From Giardia muris (lineage: Eukaryota > Fornicata > Diplomonadida > Hexamitidae), in NCBI GenBank assembly GCA_006247105.1, contig CM016927.1, forward strand, positions 124,001-188,000: a DNA stretch of 64,000 bases, given 5' to 3'. The translations under genes and the position numbers were made by a program. Below are positions 1-9,260 of the stretch, one piece after another; the first letter of the stretch is position 1, and every line of letters begins with the position of its first letter. A model generated the notes under the pieces. The model saw nothing but the letters and a program-made list of their open reading frames with translations. It did not search any database and was not told the DNA's origin.

Positions 1-538
1 CCTTGCAAGCGTCACAAAGGGCTTGCGTCTGGGTGATCATGGGGCCCATGCGCTGTGTGACGATGACCATCCCATTCCCACCGCACTTATCGCAGGTCTT
101 CACGGCGTTCTTATCACGACCACCAACCCCACCACATTCGGAGCATTGCCTCGTGCGCTCGATCGTGACCTTCCTTCGGGCTCCATGGTACAGCTCCTCG
201 AGAGTGCATTCAAGAGGGCAGCCGATGGGCTTACATTGCTGCGGCCCACGGTTACGACGACGACCACCACCACCTCCGAAGATATCAAATATATTCCCGA
301 AGGGGTCCATGGGCGGCCCGTCGATACCCTCCTCGCCGTAACGATCGTAGTTCTCGCGCTTCGTCGGGTCGGATAGAACCTCGTAGGCTCGGCCGACCTC
401 CTTGAAGAGGTCAGCATCTCCGGTCGGCTTATCCGGATGGTACTTCTGGGCGAGCTTGTAGTAGGCCTTCTTGATTGTCACTGGATCTGCGTCCGGAGAG
501 ACACCAAGGATCTCGTAGAACCTAGTCTCCTTGACCAT
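1..538 (-). CDS. DnaJ/Hsp40 type I co-chaperone (3' partial)
   Basis: About 179 N-terminal residues are visible; the rest lies beyond the left edge. The protein opens with a J domain carrying the HPD motif (YHPDKP, about residue 35), which stimulates Hsp70 ATPase. A Gly/Phe-rich linker with [10 protein letters not shown] follows, then the start of a Cys-rich zinc-finger domain (CSECGGVGG and CDKCGGNG repeats). That order defines type I DnaJ proteins, which bind unfolded clients and hand them to Hsp70 in the cytosol or, with a signal, the ER; no signal peptide is seen here. The ATG at 538 lies just downstream of an AAAAAATA tract, the usual start context in this window. The next gene, eL42, is on the same strand with its stop 75 bp upstream of this start. 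Confidence 0.93.
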   Translation of the reverse strand, partial: MVKETRFYEILGVSPDADPVTIKKAYYKLAQKYHPDKPTGDADLFKEVGRAYEVLSDPTKRENYDRYGEEGIDGPPMDPFGNIFDIFGGGGGRRRNRGPQQCKPIGCPLECTLEELYHGARRKVTIERTRQCSECGGVGGRDKNAVKTCDKCGGNGMVIVTQRMGPMITQTQALCDACK

Positions 539-613
539 CCAGTATTTTTTCTCTCGGAGGATATATTCACTGATCAATCGGCACAGGCCATTTACTCCGC
601 GGGCTTAACGGGC

Positions 614-934
614 TTAGAAGACGGCCCCACCCTTGGCCTTCTTCGAGGCGCCTAGACGGCTGATCTCCAGGCGGTGGCAGCGCTTCAGCGTCTGGAAGGT
701 CTGACACTTGCAGGAGGTGCAGGTCAGCTTGATGACCTGCTTCTTCGTCGTCTTGGCCTTCTTGTGGAAGATGGGCTTCGTCTGACCGCCGAACCCGCGC
801 TGCTTACGGTCGTAGCGCCTCTTACCCTGGACGAGGAGGGAGTCCTTCCCCTTCTTGTAGAGAGAGGCCTTGTGGACCGTGTGCTTCCCCTCGCGCCTGC
901 AGAAGGTCTTGCGCTCCGCCGGGTATGTGACCAT
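614..934 (-). CDS. 60S ribosomal protein eL42 (L36a/L44)
   Basis: A basic 106-residue protein, the normal family length, with family blocks such as [20 protein letters not shown] and [17 protein letters not shown]. It is a component of the large ribosomal subunit near the E site. The frame extends upstream only through a TTG, so the start is the ATG at 934, which gives [12 protein letters not shown] and aligns with other eukaryotic family members. The first zinc-ligand pair, CxxC in most eukaryotes, reads CRRE here, so the second Cys is replaced by Glu. The downstream cysteines (CTSCKC and KRC) remain. The assignment is secure. Confidence 0.96.
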   Translation of the reverse strand: MVTYPAERKTFCRREGKHTVHKASLYKKGKDSLLVQGKRRYDRKQRGFGGQTKPIFHKKAKTTKKQVIKLTCTSCKCQTFQTLKRCHRLEISRLGASKKAKGGAVF

Positions 935-1125
935 TTCGGATCTCACGCTTTTCTGGGCCAAGAAATCATTTCAATCTGGTTGGGAGTGATGGGAAGATAC
1001 GGAACAGAGAAAGGGGGAGTGAGGGGAAGGAAAGATGGGTGATGTGGTTGACGATTTCAGAGGTGTCTTGAAGGGAAGACGTGGTGGGTTGCCACTCTTC
1101 TTAATGCATCAAATGATAGTCTTCC

Positions 1126-1157
1126 TCATCATCATCATCATCCTCCTCCTCCTCCTC
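1126..1157. repeat. trinucleotide microsatellite (CAT/CCT)
   Basis: A run of five ATC/CAT units passing directly into five CCT/CTC units lies in the 276-bp gap between eL42 and the ankyrin-RING gene. On the minus strand it reads as GAG then GAT codons, a run of Glu then Asp, inside a 31-codon ORF at 1101-1196. That ORF is not called a gene. Confidence 0.7.
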
Positions 1158-1210
1158 AACGGGACTGATCAAGTGAAGGAATAGAGAAGGGTTCATACTC
1201 AATCATTCGC

Positions 1211-3238
1211 TCAATACTCCATCTGCTCTATCTCCAAGGGCACCGCCTCTTCGACCACTTCACGGCAATAGGGGCATCTATGCTCCATCCGATCTGCACA
1301 GTAAGAACAAACAACGAGGTGTCGACAAGGTAAAAGGACCGTATCCGGCCGGGAGGAGAGGCAGACGACACACGCTTCCCCACTCAATGCCTCTTCCATA
1401 GCAAATAATTCATTATCAAGTGTATTAGAGGCGAAGGGTTCTCCAAGAAGAGCTTCCATTATGGTCTCGGCGAGCGAAGAAGCTGGAAGCGGTAGGGCTT
1501 GCAAGCGAGCAAGAAGGGAGTCACGTGTCAAGTAAGAGAGACGTGTCTTCAACAATCTCTCCCACGTACCTTGAAGGAGTGAGTACAGCGCCTTGAAACA
1601 AGTCCCGAATTCGTCGCATATCTCGTTACAATCATCCTCCTCCAATACGCTCCGGGTCTCCATCCTATAATTCATCTGTTCAAGCCTTTCTAATTGAGTG
1701 TAACCTTGTCGGTCATGAACTATACTTTCCTCGACCAGAAGCTTGGCAGCTTCGAGATTTCCACACCTCAAAGCACGTACGAGTGCCGTTTCTCCAGTAT
1801 CGTCAATAATCCCTACCTCATAGACCTTGAGGAGCCCAATAGCATCCGAGTCGTTCAAGGTCGCTGCCATCATAAGCGCCGTTGCACCTGGGCCCCAGCT
1901 CCTGGACCACTCCGACGTCTGCCTCCTAACCTCCTGTGGAAGTAATGAGACATACGTCGTCCCATGCCCATTGGACACCCCATACATAAGAGCCGTCCAG
2001 CCCTTCTCATCTACAAGTCCGGATTCGTAGCCTGCAAGGAGCTCCGCCACGTCAAAGGAGTCGCCTATTATTGCATGCATCAAGGCGGTACGCCCACATT
2101 CATCTCTTTGCCCCACCTGTTCCAGAAATCTCTTCGCAACATCGACTCTCCCCGATAACGCCGCGGCCATAAGGATCGTACAATCACGTGGTGGATAGTG
2201 GCACGTCTCCTCAATGAGGAAACTAACAGCACACCTATCATACCTTCGAATAAGAGCTGTTTCTAAAGAACTCGTCTCCACACCAAGAGAAGTGATCAGT
2301 CTCTTGACGAGTGCGGGCTGGGTGCGTATACACAGGTCGAAGGCTGTCTGGTCTTCATAATCGCGGAGATCAGCCTCCATGAGAAGAAGGTTTGCACACT
2401 CCTTCTGTTGCTTGGATATTGCGTAATAAAGTGCCGGCCACCCCCGATTGTCCTGCATTCCCTGTTCTCGCTCTCTCAAAAAACGGACGATATCAGGGTG
2501 CCCACACCGGGCAGCAAGAGAGAGAGCTGTACATCCCGCTGGGTCCCTTGTCCCAGCTTCCGAGATACATGCAGATGCCATCTCACAGTCACCAAGTATT
2601 GCCGCAACAGGAAGAGAATACATACCCTTTAGTGGTTGAGCTTCTGATCTGGTGCGCAAAAGAACATCAACTATTCGAAGACAGCTGCGTGTCCTAGGCA
2701 GGTTCTGAGCATATTGCAATGCTGTTTGACCTATGAAATCAGTAAGAGAGTGCTCATACGGAGCTAGTAATTCGACTAGTTCTTCATCACGAATATTCAC
2801 CGCTAGCATCAAGGCTGTTGCACCAGGAGGATAGGTCTGAAGACCAAGAACTCCGAAGTATGTATGCTCTCGAGTAGACTGCTTCCCAACTTGCGACAGA
2901 AGAAGGCGCGCGCAAACTGCATGTCCATTACAGACGGCAAGCATGAGAGCTGTCCAGCCTTGATTATCAAGTCTATCTCCTTCCAGAGGCAAGAGCACTG
3001 GTATGATCTGGCTTTGACCGCACTCTCCCGCATGATGGAGGGCTGTACGCCCACTTGCATCACACAACTCCTTTTCCTTATCCACAAGAGCATTAACGCA
3101 ATCCCGGTGGCCATTCCGTGCCGCTAGCATCAGCGCCGTTTTCCCATCTTCAGTCTGCAGCCCAGCTTCGTGGAGATACTCCTTGACCTTCAGGACATCA
3201 CCCTTGAGCGCGGCCCAGGATAAAATTGAACCTGACAT
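1211..3238 (-). CDS. ankyrin-repeat protein with C-terminal RING finger
   Basis: A 675-residue protein made almost entirely of ankyrin repeats of the TALMLAARNGH type, from about residue 10 to 560. A C-terminal C3HC4 RING follows (CVVC, then CRHLVVCSYC, then CPYC, in the last 50 residues). Ankyrin plus RING suggests a ubiquitin E3 ligase, with ankyrins binding the substrate and the RING recruiting an E2; activity is inferred. The frame extends to a TTG at 3325. The ATG at 3238 is preferred because TTTGAAAAT directly precedes it and the resulting N-terminus (MSGSILSWAALKGDV) matches the opening of the neighbouring ankyrin-kinase. It belongs to the large ankyrin family of diplomonads and lies 291 bp from the next ankyrin gene, also on the minus strand. 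Confidence 0.88.
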   Translation of the reverse strand: MSGSILSWAALKGDVLKVKEYLHEAGLQTEDGKTALMLAARNGHRDCVNALVDKEKELCDASGRTALHHAGECGQSQIIPVLLPLEGDRLDNQGWTALMLAVCNGHAVCARLLLSQVGKQSTREHTYFGVLGLQTYPPGATALMLAVNIRDEELVELLAPYEHSLTDFIGQTALQYAQNLPRTRSCLRIVDVLLRTRSEAQPLKGMYSLPVAAILGDCEMASACISEAGTRDPAGCTALSLAARCGHPDIVRFLREREQGMQDNRGWPALYYAISKQQKECANLLLMEADLRDYEDQTAFDLCIRTQPALVKRLITSLGVETSSLETALIRRYDRCAVSFLIEETCHYPPRDCTILMAAALSGRVDVAKRFLEQVGQRDECGRTALMHAIIGDSFDVAELLAGYESGLVDEKGWTALMYGVSNGHGTTYVSLLPQEVRRQTSEWSRSWGPGATALMMAATLNDSDAIGLLKVYEVGIIDDTGETALVRALRCGNLEAAKLLVEESIVHDRQGYTQLERLEQMNYRMETRSVLEEDDCNEICDEFGTCFKALYSLLQGTWERLLKTRLSYLTRDSLLARLQALPLPASSLAETIMEALLGEPFASNTLDNELFAMEEALSGEACVVCLSSRPDTVLLPCRHLVVCSYCADRMEHRCPYCREVVEEAVPLEIEQMEY

Positions 3239-3529
3239 ATTTTCAAAGAACCATCCCTTCCTCATGCACTCAAGCTCTTTCGTTTGGACTTCGAGCCCTG
3301 CCTTGATAATGCTTGGAGCGCTCAATGGCTCTCGTTAGGGTCTTGACCATATGTAGTAGAAACGTGCTGTGCTGATACAAAGGTCCATGCCACATGGTGG
3401 AATAGCCATCTGCATATAATAGATGAATTTACAAGATCAATCTGCATTGAGATGCTCCATAAGGACTCGAAAGCCTTTTTCTTAACGTACTTCTAGTCCC
3501 TTCTTTTTCCTCTTACAGAACACTCACAT

Positions 3530-6500
3530 TCACCTCCTACGCAATGTCCTCACAACCTCCTGTGCCGTCGGACGTCTCTCCGGGTTCTTCTCCAGCATCC
3601 TCAGTACAAGCGTGACGAGATCCTGGTCCCTCTCCTCGGGAGGTGGGGCGTCCATCCGTGCCACCTGCTCCTCAGTCGTGAAGGGGAGCTTTCCAGTGCA
3701 CAGCTCGTAGGCAAGAAGTCCGAGGGCCCAAATGTCCGCAGATGGTCCGTAGGCGGTGCTGCCCTGCTGCATCTCGGGCGGACGGCGGAGTGGCTCTCCC
3801 ACAGACTTGCAGGGAGCGTCAGAGATGAAGGATGCGCAGTCAAGCCCTCCCAGGATGCATTCTCCGTCATCCGAAAGGAGGACGCTCTTCGGACAGATGG
3901 ATCGGAGGACTATTCCCTTCCCATGGAGGTATTCGAGTCCCAAGGCGAGCTGTCGAAGATACTGCTTGATCTCCCCGTTCCCGAGCCTTCGAGCCATGGC
4001 GTCCTGTAACGTCGAAGGGTGCCAGGCTGTCACAATGAAGACACGGCCCTTCCCGTCGTCTGTGACGCAGGAGTACTCCAGGACGTTCTGGTGGCGGAGG
4101 TCCTTCAGCTCAGTCGGGGAGTTCAGGAGAGAAGGGCCCTCGGGGCGTGGTACGATTTCTATCGTGCAGGGCTTGTTCATGCTATCGACCGCCTTGAAGG
4201 TGTTCGGACGCCCCTTGAAGGAAGTCTTGAGAGAGTAGTGTTGTTTCATGCTTTCGGGGAGCGAGGGGAATGCCCTGGTATCTGGGGTTGTGTCATCCTC
4301 TCTTTCCGCCTCCTCGAGGACCTCTCGTGCTGTCGGACGTCTCTCGGGGTTCTTCGAGAGCATCCGGAAGATGAGGTCAACGAGCCCCCCATCTCTGTTC
4401 TCGATGGCTGGAGGGCCTCTCTCAAGAATCGCGGGCACTGTGGAGAACGGGAGCTCACCAGTGCACAACTCATGCGCCACTACTCCCAGGGCCCAGACGT
4501 CGACGGACTTGTCGTAGTCCTCCTCCCGGTGGATCTCGGGGGCCATGTACAAGGGAGTCCCAGCAGTTGTCTTCATCCTAGACGAGTCCCCGAGCGTTCT
4601 TGCAACCTCGAAACCTCCCAGGACGCACCTACCGTCAGAAGAGAGGAGGATATTTGCAGGCTTTAGGTCTCTATGAACATGCCTCTTCTCGTGGAGGTAT
4701 GTAAGAGCATCGGCCACCTCTCGGATCACCCTCCAGACCTCCTGGTCGCTATATGAGGAATTTGCCTTCTTCCTTCTGTTCATCTCCCCACGGAGGTCCC
4801 CACAGCAGAGATCTGTCACAATGACGTAGGTATCGTCAATATCGTTCTCTCCTGTCCCGAGGCACCGGAGGATGTTCGGATGGTCGAGGGAGGGGAATAT
4901 CTCCGCCTCTCTGCGAAGCAGTCTCCGTTCCTCATCATTGTGTCTTCCAAGGCTAACAACCTTGACCGCCACGTTCCGGCCATTCCCATGGCCTGCATAG
5001 ACAACTCCGAACGTCCCTTTTCCGAGCACAGCGGTCAAATGATATTCCGAGAGGTTCTTTGGAAGCCCCGGAAGCTGAGACTTCTTCTCGAGAAGGGATA
5101 CAATCTTCTCGTATACGACCTTCCTCTCGCCATCCGCCTCTTCGTAGGACTTTGTAGCGATGTCCTCAGGAAATTCGTATTCCCCATTAACAATGTCTTG
5201 CTCCAGAAGGAGGAGACCGACGCACTCCTCGTGTCCTCCCCCCACTGCATGCATCAGGGCCGTCCGTCCCCTCCCGTCCTGGAGGCGGGCCTCAAGGGGC
5301 CGGAGGAGGCGGACGACCTCGGTCTGTCCTCGGGAGGCGGCGTGCATCAGAGCTGTCATGCCTGAGGAGTCCTTCTGTCCCGCCTGGTCGAGGTGCCTTC
5401 GGAGTGTATTGAGGTCTCCCTGGATGGCGGCTGGAATGAGGGACCCGTTCTTCAGTAGAGTATTTTCATTCTCGAGGATAAAGATCCGGGTCTTCTGGTC
5501 AGCGAGTTCTTTCTTGAGATCCTCAGTGGTCTTGGCGAGCTGGGCTTTGGGACTGTCGATAAGGGCGGCATTCTTCTTCTGCTCATTCTTCCCTTCCTCA
5601 ACTTGCTTCTGAAGCCCAGTCACTTCATCAACGAGGCCACGACAAGACTCCTCAGACTGGGAGAGCTGGGTTGCCACCCTGCTTCGTTCCTCCCCCGTCT
5701 CTCGCAGTTGTCGTCTGCTATTCTCCAACTCCCTTTTGGTTGCATCCAAGACGTTTTGTCGTTCAGCATTTTCCCTCTGAAGCTGCTCAGCACGTGCGCG
5801 GGCCTCGCTGGCCTCATTGCGGGCGAGTCTACGATCTTCTTCGGTGTTGGCGAGCCGCTGTTGTAGCTGCCCAATATGGTCTTCGAGGGCGGTACTGCCT
5901 TCCTTGAGTGCTGAAAATTCATCAGTAAGCTCATTGTGCCGCTTCTCGTTCTCCCTCAGGGTGTCTTCCAATATCCGAATGTATTCGTCTCTTTCATCGA
6001 TGTCGGCCCGTAAGCTCGTATTGACTGCTTTCAGTTGGTCGATCTCCTGGTTCTTCTTACTCAAAGTCTCCTGAAGCATTCTGAGCCGACTATCATCTAC
6101 TGGTGCATCTCGTCCCTGTTTTCGAGGCTCATTGGGGCGAGCCGGAATACTATCATTCCGATCATCTTGGCATTGAGGGGGAAGAATGGGAACCGGGTCG
6201 ATGGGATCGGCTTCGATATTCGTTTGAGCAGGCCCACTCTCGACACCACCCATCCCTCCATCACTGTGCACGTCCTTGGTTCCCTCCAGAAGCTTCAGAA
6301 CGCGGGGATCTCGATACACCTCCGAGGTCTTCACGTTCGGGTTCACGCCCTTATTCTCGGCGTACCAGAGGGCGTCGTGACCTTCCGAGTCCACGAACCC
6401 CTTCTCCCTGTCCCTCAGAAGGTCGACACATTCAGGACGGGAGAAGCGGGCGGCGACCATCAAGGCAGTGGAGCCGGGAGCCATTCCATCCTTCCGTCGT

Positions 6501-6868
6501 GTTGTTTGCATTCCCGCCTCATCGAGGAGCAGCTCGGCGCATTCATCGAAGCCGCGATAGGAGGCGTGCATCAGGGCTGTCCAGCCGTCGGAGTTCTGAA
6601 GGCGAGACTCCTCTTTAGCCAGAAGACGAACAACCTCAGTGTGCCCGTTGTCGGCAGCAATCATAAGGGCCGTTATCTTTTGTGGGTCTGCAAGGCCACG
6701 CTCGTAGGGAATGAGAGCTTTCACGCATTCAGCGAAGTTCCTCGCGGAGGCATGCATCAGGGCCGTCCAGCCACGAGTGTCACGTTGGGTTGCTTCATGG
6801 AGGTGGGCCCTGACGGCGTCGGCATCTCCCCTTCTCGCGGCGTCAATCAGGGAACTGCCGGAACTCAT
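3530..6868 (-). CDS. ankyrin / coiled-coil / tandem NEK-like kinase protein, both kinase domains degenerate
   Basis: A 1112-residue protein. Domains in order: ankyrin repeats (about 1-200), a Pro-rich linker, a long coiled coil (about 262-475), two more ankyrin repeats (about 480-560), a kinase domain (about 605-870) and a second kinase domain (about 885-1110). Domain 1 keeps the glycine loop GKGTFG, the VAVK lysine and HRDLKPAN, but the metal-binding DFG reads GGF (codons at 4610-4618). Domain 2 has lost the VAIK lysine (IEIV), HRD (LRS) and DFG (GGL), but keeps the structural APE-like PPE and DIWALG. Both are probably pseudokinases, domain 2 certainly so by motif. Diplomonad NEK kinases commonly fuse to ankyrins and many are inactive; a role at cytoskeletal or flagellar structures is inferred. 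The ATG at 6868 follows an A-rich tract. Confidence 0.9.
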   Translation of the reverse strand: MSSGSSLIDAARRGDADAVRAHLHEATQRDTRGWTALMHASARNFAECVKALIPYERGLADPQKITALMIAADNGHTEVVRLLAKEESRLQNSDGWTALMHASYRGFDECAELLLDEAGMQTTRRKDGMAPGSTALMVAARFSRPECVDLLRDREKGFVDSEGHDALWYAENKGVNPNVKTSEVYRDPRVLKLLEGTKDVHSDGGMGGVESGPAQTNIEADPIDPVPILPPQCQDDRNDSIPARPNEPRKQGRDAPVDDSRLRMLQETLSKKNQEIDQLKAVNTSLRADIDERDEYIRILEDTLRENEKRHNELTDEFSALKEGSTALEDHIGQLQQRLANTEEDRRLARNEASEARARAEQLQRENAERQNVLDATKRELENSRRQLRETGEERSRVATQLSQSEESCRGLVDEVTGLQKQVEEGKNEQKKNAALIDSPKAQLAKTTEDLKKELADQKTRIFILENENTLLKNGSLIPAAIQGDLNTLRRHLDQAGQKDSSGMTALMHAASRGQTEVVRLLRPLEARLQDGRGRTALMHAVGGGHEECVGLLLLEQDIVNGEYEFPEDIATKSYEEADGERKVVYEKIVSLLEKKSQLPGLPKNLSEYHLTAVLGKGTFGVVYAGHGNGRNVAVKVVSLGRHNDEERRLLRREAEIFPSLDHPNILRCLGTGENDIDDTYVIVTDLCCGDLRGEMNRRKKANSSYSDQEVWRVIREVADALTYLHEKRHVHRDLKPANILLSSDGRCVLGGFEVARTLGDSSRMKTTAGTPLYMAPEIHREEDYDKSVDVWALGVVAHELCTGELPFSTVPAILERGPPAIENRDGGLVDLIFRMLSKNPERRPTAREVLEEAEREDDTTPDTRAFPSLPESMKQHYSLKTSFKGRPNTFKAVDSMNKPCTIEIVPRPEGPSLLNSPTELKDLRHQNVLEYSCVTDDGKGRVFIVTAWHPSTLQDAMARRLGNGEIKQYLRQLALGLEYLHGKGIVLRSICPKSVLLSDDGECILGGLDCASFISDAPCKSVGEPLRRPPEMQQGSTAYGPSADIWALGLLAYELCTGKLPFTTEEQVARMDAPPPEERDQDLVTLVLRMLEKNPERRPTAQEVVRTLRRR
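5201..5370 (-). repeat. 170-bp near-identical inverted copy (copy 1)
   Basis: This segment, encoding the second ankyrin block of the double-kinase gene, matches 24905-25074 in opposite orientation with about five mismatches over 170 bp, counted by eye. Further close similarity covers the kinase C-lobes (about 4385-4500 versus about 25735-25855). Confidence 0.9.
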
Positions 6869-7858
6869 TTCCTCTTATTTCGCCCCGCATGATTCGCGTC
6901 AGCTCAGAGGCCACGGCCTACTGGAAGATTGAGTGAACCCCAGAGGTGTAGGCACTGAATGAGAGATGTTGCACACTGGTCTGGGAGCGAAGATGGACGG
7001 GAGACCAAGGGACGCGGTCTGTCCTGTTCCACAATGCATCAGTGGAGGATCATCTGTGAAGGGGATGCTACAGCAGATGAGCCCCAGACCTGAGAGGGAT
7101 AAGGGCGGAGGTCGTGCAAGCAGCGGAAGGACTGAGGGAAAATTATATCGGGAGGCTCCAGTCCGCCCCAAGCGGGACTGATCTGGTGCAGGACCGAGGC
7201 GAGTTGACCCACCGACGTCTCGGTATTGCAGAGATGGTTAGGTGGCGTCGAAGCAATGGGAGATTCCATTCAACGGCTCTTCTTCAGTGTCGCGGCGATG
7301 ATGCATCTCGAACTGCGACTCTGAGCTGGGAGCTTCGGAAAGAACTTACGGGCTTGAGGTGAAGCGGACCGGGACGTATCTGGACACGTTCCACTCGTTC
7401 CCACGAACGGGCAAGCCGGCCAGCATTCACTTGGAGCCGACAGGTTCCGAATGACACACCTGTACACAGCCAAGAGAGAATGGGGGCTTGAAGTCTACGA
7501 CGCTGAGTCTGGAAGCGCTGAACCTGATATGCTGTTACCAATAGGCTGCTTATCTTTCTAGAGTATAGACGGAGATGACTGGCGTCGAATGAGGTGGGTG
7601 TGAGGGGATAATGCCCTTCGGTTCTACTCCTCGGGGTAAGACCACTGGATCATCTTCTGAGAAGGCACCAAGACACATCGAATGAAGATGAGCACCATCC
7701 TCAGAACCTCCTTCTGGACAGCCCTGGAGAGAGAAGACCTCGCCTCCCGGGCGTTACAGTGAGGACGCGTCCGAAAATCCTCCTCGTTGTCCGCACCGCT
7801 GCTCCCGAGATACTATCGCCGTACATCCGCCCGCTAGATCAATCGACGATGCTAGCTC
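6869..7858. other. 990-bp gene-poor region
   Basis: Between the divergent ankyrin-kinase and Fe-ADH starts lie only short, family-less ORFs in all frames. The left end must hold the ankyrin-kinase promoter (GAAATAAGAGGAA just before its ATG) and the right end that of Fe-ADH. An AGTGAAC sits near 6933. No tRNA, repeat or recognisable pseudogene was seen. The gap is far longer than is normal for this genome, so an unrecognised non-coding RNA or a decayed gene is possible. Confidence 0.6.
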
Positions 7859-9115
7859 ATGAAATCGATTCCAGGATGGATTCCGAGTAAGAAAAAGATG
7901 CCGGGCTGCTACGAGTCGTATGACATCGAGCGTATCACGAGACTCGTCCACGGGACGTCGAAGGGCCTTTTCTTCGGGTATGGCGCGATCCAGATGTTCG
8001 GGGAGATCCTTGACGACCTGAAGCCATCGTGCGTCGGGTTTGTGACGTCTCCCACCGCCTACAAGAAGTGCGGACTCTGGAGTACGATCACTGAGCAGCT
8101 CGCGGCCAGGAAGATCCCTCACCTCATCTATGACAAGGTCACGTCGAATCCCACGGTCGAGATGGCCGACGAGGCCGTGAAGCTGTTCCGAACGAAGTAT
8201 GACAAGAACTTCGTTGTATGCTCGATCGGAGGCGGGTCTCCTGGTGACTGCGCGAAGTATGTCGCGGCTCTCCTCGAGCACCAGAACCGCACTGCTCGGG
8301 AGTTAGCAATGGGCAAGTTCCTGGTTGAGCGCCGTTGTGGCCTTGTTGTCATCAACCTGACGCACGGGACTGGGACGGAATGCGACAGATATGCGGTCGC
8401 TTCGGTCTTGACAGGCGAGAAGCATCCCCTCAAGCTTGGGACCGGTGCTCCGGCGCTCTATCCTGACTACTCCATCGACGACGTCAACGGGATGCTCTCG
8501 CTCTCGGTCGAGATGCTTCTCTACACGACCCTGGATGCCCTCAACCACGTCATGGAGGCTGCGACGACAATGATTTCGACTCCCTATGCTTTGACGCTCG
8601 CCAGAGAGGCAGCCCTTCTCATTGCCAACTATCTCCCTCGCGCTGTCAAGAACCCTCAGGATCGACGGGCACGGTACTGGCTCACCTATGCTGCGGCACT
8701 CGGAGGATTTGCGATTGATGACTCGGCAGCACACCTGACTCACTTCCTCGAGCACACCCTCTCTGCCCATAAGCCTTCGCTTCACCACGGCCAGGGACTC
8801 GCAATCATTCAGCCTGCGGTTCTGAAGGAGATTTGGCCCAAGTCTGGCGCTGTTCTCGCAGACTTCATGGGTCCTATCATTGGGGACTTCAAGGGAACAC
8901 CTGATGAGGCTGATAAGGCGGGTGCCGCGTTGAGGAAGTTCTTGGAGAGTGTCGGGTTCAAGGACACGCTTACTACCGTCGGGTTCAAGAAGGAGGACCT
9001 TGACGCACTCATCGTTGCGGTTATGGAAGATCCGTCTTATGGTCAGCAACAGATACTCTCTCCAGCAAGTTGCACTGAGGAGGTTGCTAGGTGTATCTTC
9101 GAGAGCTCCTTTTGA
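7859..9115 (+). CDS. iron-containing (group III) alcohol dehydrogenase
   Basis: A 418-residue protein, full length for the family. It has the NAD-binding GGGSPGD motif, THGTGTECDRYAV, and a metal-binding set that includes TTLDALNHVMEA, ITHFLEH-like (HLTHFLEHTLSAH) and LHHGQGLA. The enzyme reduces acetaldehyde or another aldehyde with NAD(P)H and would serve redox balance in fermentation by an anaerobic protist; the exact substrate is not readable. An in-frame TAG sits two codons upstream of the ATG, which fixes the start. The family is mainly prokaryotic, and diplomonads are known to carry laterally acquired alcohol dehydrogenases, so a bacterial origin is likely. The TGA overlaps an AGTGAAT poly(A) signal, and the gene converges on the ABCG transporter. 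Confidence 0.95.
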   Translation: MKSIPGWIPSKKKMPGCYESYDIERITRLVHGTSKGLFFGYGAIQMFGEILDDLKPSCVGFVTSPTAYKKCGLWSTITEQLAARKIPHLIYDKVTSNPTVEMADEAVKLFRTKYDKNFVVCSIGGGSPGDCAKYVAALLEHQNRTARELAMGKFLVERRCGLVVINLTHGTGTECDRYAVASVLTGEKHPLKLGTGAPALYPDYSIDDVNGMLSLSVEMLLYTTLDALNHVMEAATTMISTPYALTLAREAALLIANYLPRAVKNPQDRRARYWLTYAAALGGFAIDDSAAHLTHFLEHTLSAHKPSLHHGQGLAIIQPAVLKEIWPKSGAVLADFMGPIIGDFKGTPDEADKAGAALRKFLESVGFKDTLTTVGFKKEDLDALIVAVMEDPSYGQQQILSPASCTEEVARCIFESSF

Positions 9116-9121
9116 GTGAAT
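9115..9121 (+). terminator. AGTGAAT poly(A)-type signal
   Basis: It matches the Giardia AGTRAAY polyadenylation consensus and shares its first A with the TGA stop of Fe-ADH. Confidence 0.6.
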
Positions 9122-9260
9122 GACTGTTAATTGACCTATCCGACTGCTTTTGTGCTTCCCGGACACTGAAGGGGAATGTTGAAATGGGTAAATCACCGGT
9201 GACATGTCCAACATTTACCTACGACAAGGGTCGCTCTCCAGTCAAGCGCATGCAGGCCGC

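Noticed and set aside
614..961. Spliceosomal intron near the start of eL42
   Set aside because: The frame from the ATG at 934 gives the complete family N-terminus, so no intron is needed.
8303..9214. 303-codon minus-strand ORF opposite Fe-ADH
   Set aside because: It is antisense to a well-supported enzyme gene, with no motif of its own.
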